DNA of 64,000 bases, from positions 1 to 64,000 of the forward strand of contig JABFRR010000005.1 of NCBI GenBank assembly GCA_013141065.1, read 5' to 3'. Both the position numbers and the translations under genes were made by a program. Shown piece by piece: positions 62,176-64,000 of the stretch. How positions within the stretch are numbered: the stretch's first letter is position 1; each line of letters starts with the position of its first letter. This stretch comes from Bacteriovoracaceae bacterium. Its GTDB lineage: Bacteria; Bdellovibrionota; Bacteriovoracia; Bacteriovoracales; Bacteriovoracaceae. The notes beneath the pieces are model-generated. The model was not told where the DNA came from. It did no database searches and saw nothing but the letters and a program-made list of their open reading frames with translations.

Positions 62176-63321
62176 TTAGTTTTTCGTGTATTCTTTTTTT
62201 AGTTGTCTGGCGATGACAACTCTTTGAACTTGGTTTGTACCTTCGACAATCTGAAGAACTTTTGCATCTCTCATAAAGCGCTCAACTGGATACTCTCTGG
62301 TGTAACCAACACCACCAAATATTTGAACGGCATCTGTTGTTACTTTCATTGCTGTATCAGTTGATTTGAGTTTAGCAAAAGAGGCAATCTTTTGATTGGG
62401 TTTACCGATATCATAGAGACGAGCTGCTTCGTGAACTAAAAGTCTTGATGCCTCAATTTCACAGGCCATATCGGCCATCATAAATTGGAGACCTTGAAAG
62501 TCAAAAATGGGCTGATTAAATTGCTGACGAGACAGTGCATACTTGACTGATTCGTCCAAGGCCCTTTGTGACAATCCAACAGCCGTAGCACCAATGGTAA
62601 TTCTTCCTTTATCCAATGCGGCCATGGCCACTTTAAATCCTTCACCTTCACTCAGAAGTCTTTGATCGTCGGGAACAAAACAATTTTCGAAAATGACTTC
62701 ACGAGTAGGGCTGGTTCTCCAGCCCATTTTTTTTTCTTTTTTTCCAAAGCTAAGACCAGGAGTTCCGTCTCTCACAATAAAGCTCGATACTCCTTTACTA
62801 CCGCCTTCACCAGTGCGTGCCATAACAATGTAAGTTTTAGCAATACCACCTGAAGTGATCCAAAGCTTTGTTCCGTTTAAGACATATCCACCTTCTACTT
62901 TTTTTGCAGTGGTTTTAAGTGCGCTAGCATCAGAGCCTGCACTTGATTCACTTAAGCAAAATGCTCCAATTTCTTCACCGCTGGTGAGTGTTGGAAGAAA
63001 TTTTTTCTTTTGAGTTTCACTTCCAAAATCATTGATTATCGCTTGAACCATTGTAGAGACAGAGACTGTGACTGCGTAGGGTACAGAGTATTTTGCAATC
63101 TCTTCTAGTGCGATAGAAAAATCAGTATAAGTGAGTTCTGCTCCTCCAAATTTTTCAGGAATAGTCATTCCACAAAAGCCAAGGGCGCCTAGTTCTGTAA
63201 AAATATCCATTCTGAATTCTTCTCTTTCATCGTCATGTTCCATGAAAGGCTCGATTTTATCTAGGCAGAATTTCGTGAGTTGATTTTTTAATTCGACTTG
63301 TAGTTCGTTCATATTAGTCAC
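62176..63321 (-). CDS. Acyl-CoA dehydrogenase
   Basis: The 381-residue flavoenzyme has CLSESSAGSDASA, LWITSGGIAKTYIVMARTG, LSRQQFNQPIFDFQGLQFMMADM and the late VQIFGGVGYTREYPVERFMRDAKVLQIVEGTNQVQR with catalytic Glu in IVEGT. It overlaps the next upstream acyl-CoA dehydrogenase gene by 8 bases, so two related dehydrogenases are made from one transcript and may form a branched-chain degradation pathway. Confidence 0.93.
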   Translation of the reverse strand: MTNMNELQVELKNQLTKFCLDKIEPFMEHDDEREEFRMDIFTELGALGFCGMTIPEKFGGAELTYTDFSIALEEIAKYSVPYAVTVSVSTMVQAIINDFGSETQKKKFLPTLTSGEEIGAFCLSESSAGSDASALKTTAKKVEGGYVLNGTKLWITSGGIAKTYIVMARTGEGGSKGVSSFIVRDGTPGLSFGKKEKKMGWRTSPTREVIFENCFVPDDQRLLSEGEGFKVAMAALDKGRITIGATAVGLSQRALDESVKYALSRQQFNQPIFDFQGLQFMMADMACEIEASRLLVHEAARLYDIGKPNQKIASFAKLKSTDTAMKVTTDAVQIFGGVGYTREYPVERFMRDAKVLQIVEGTNQVQRVVIARQLKKEYTKN

Positions 63322-64000
63322 GCATTTCCTTTAAGAGATTTTTAGCTATTATCATAATCATGACTTCGTTTGTACCAGCACCAATTTCGTTGAGCTTATT
63401 ATCTCTCATCATGCGCTCAAGTGGAAATTCGCGAGAGTATCCGTATCCACCGTGAAGTTGAATGGCATCGAGAGCTATCTTCGTGGCCATTTTCGGAATT
63501 TGAAGTTTAACCATTGCAGCGACTGTCGGGCCTCGAACGCCGCGGTCATATTCTTTAGCAACAGAATAAAGGAAAGCTCTCATCATTTCAGTTTCGGTTG
63601 CCATTTCTGCAATCATCTTTTGAATTAATTGATAGTTTCCAATATGTTTTCCAAATTGCTTTCTTTCCATAGAATATTTAATACATTGATCAACGCACGC
63701 TTGAGCAATGCCAAGTGAGATTCCAGCAATGGTGATTCTTTCAATATCGAGATTTTTCATCATGTGATAAATTGAATCACCTTCTTTGCCTACAAGTTGT
63801 GATGATGCGACCTGGGCTTTATCAAATACTAATTCTCCTGTAGGAGAAGATCTCATACCCATTTTATGAATTGGTTTACCAACGTGAAAGCCTGGCGTTC
63901 CTTTTTCTACAATGAATGTTGAAAGATTTTTTCTTTCCTCACCTGTACGTGTGTAGACATAAGCTATATCGGCATATTGAGCATTTGTTATCCACATTTT
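63314..64000 (-). CDS. Acyl-CoA dehydrogenase (isovaleryl-type), cut by the window end
   Basis: The visible part encodes about the last 228 residues; the N-terminus lies beyond 64000. Seen are KMWITNAQYADIAYVYTRTG at the very start, GMRSSPTGELVFDKAQV, ERKQFGKHIGNYQLIQKMIAEM, and YSREFPLERMMRDNKLNEIGAGTNEVM. The ending EIGAGTNE lacks the Glu of the usual YEGT, as in isovaleryl-CoA dehydrogenases, whose base lies earlier. This suggests leucine breakdown, but it is an inference. Confidence 0.88.
   Translation of the reverse strand, partial: KMWITNAQYADIAYVYTRTGEERKNLSTFIVEKGTPGFHVGKPIHKMGMRSSPTGELVFDKAQVASSQLVGKEGDSIYHMMKNLDIERITIAGISLGIAQACVDQCIKYSMERKQFGKHIGNYQLIQKMIAEMATETEMMRAFLYSVAKEYDRGVRGPTVAAMVKLQIPKMATKIALDAIQLHGGYGYSREFPLERMMRDNKLNEIGAGTNEVMIMIIAKNLLKEMRD

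Overview
The window is a low-GC stretch of a Gram-negative chromosome, most likely from a Bdellovibrionota relative (Bacteriovoracia / Bdellovibrio-like). This assignment is inferred from gene content: many lipoprotein and signal-peptide genes, an FHA-GGDEF protein of the type used by Bdellovibrio to control prey entry, a Bdellovibrionota-style HTH regulator, Mla and Lpt outer-membrane genes, and extensive acyl-CoA metabolism. No 16S rRNA or other marker is present to settle it.

Layout. 1-3105: an accessory-looking segment (tail of an unknown gene, receiver protein plus cysteine-bearing sensor kinase, small lipoprotein plus XRE regulator) that stops at the 3' end of a tRNA-Asp gene, as genomic islands often do. 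3278-8779: housekeeping (SDR, trmO, def, greB, DUF6165, methyltransferase, nusB, nrdR). 8787-15327 (minus strand): glyA and a type II fatty-acid block fabF-acpP-fabG-fabD-fabH, then rpmF and the DUF177 gene, with two internal terminator hairpins. 15460-22289: receiver-like protein, alr, and an Mla-type MCE lipid-transport operon whose MCE protein has a long beta-rich C-terminus. 22291-25640: dciA-like gene, lptE, holA and a DUF900 lipoprotein.

25774-34557 is a self-contained TonB module: secreted beta-helix-like protein, TonB-dependent receptor, ankyrin lipoprotein, ExbB, ExbD, a DUF3450-like periplasmic coiled coil, a single-span protein resembling the periplasmic part of TtpC, TonB, and a TPR-like protein. 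Almost all genes overlap or abut, so they are probably made together. Two strong hairpins sit at the 5' side of this module, one at the ribosome-binding site of the first gene and one just inside the receptor gene. 34560-37139 is an HTH regulator gene cut by a 1756-bp IS66-like element with a perfect 8-bp target duplication; removing the element restores the reading frame.

37233-51782: small secreted proteins, a 746-residue exported protein with fifteen consecutive heptads each carrying Asn at the same position, rpsT, a beta-oxidation set (3-hydroxyacyl-CoA dehydrogenase, enoyl-CoA hydratase, acyl-CoA dehydrogenase and, separately, thiolase), a histone-H1-like basic protein, a cNMP-binding protein and a von Willebrand A lipoprotein. 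51965-56340: GYF_2 protein, an alpha/beta hydrolase homologue lacking its nucleophile serine, a lipoprotein and a membrane Ser/Thr kinase. 56342-64000 (minus strand): PEP synthase/PPDK regulator, miaA, mutL, FHA-GGDEF diguanylate cyclase, pgi and two acyl-CoA dehydrogenases, the last cut by the window end.

The most unusual items are the TonB module with its hairpins and split TtpC, the Asn-heptad protein, the reconstructable IS interruption, the receiver/kinase pair at the tRNA, and the MCE protein with a barrel-like tail. All assignments come from reading the sequence; no database search was run.
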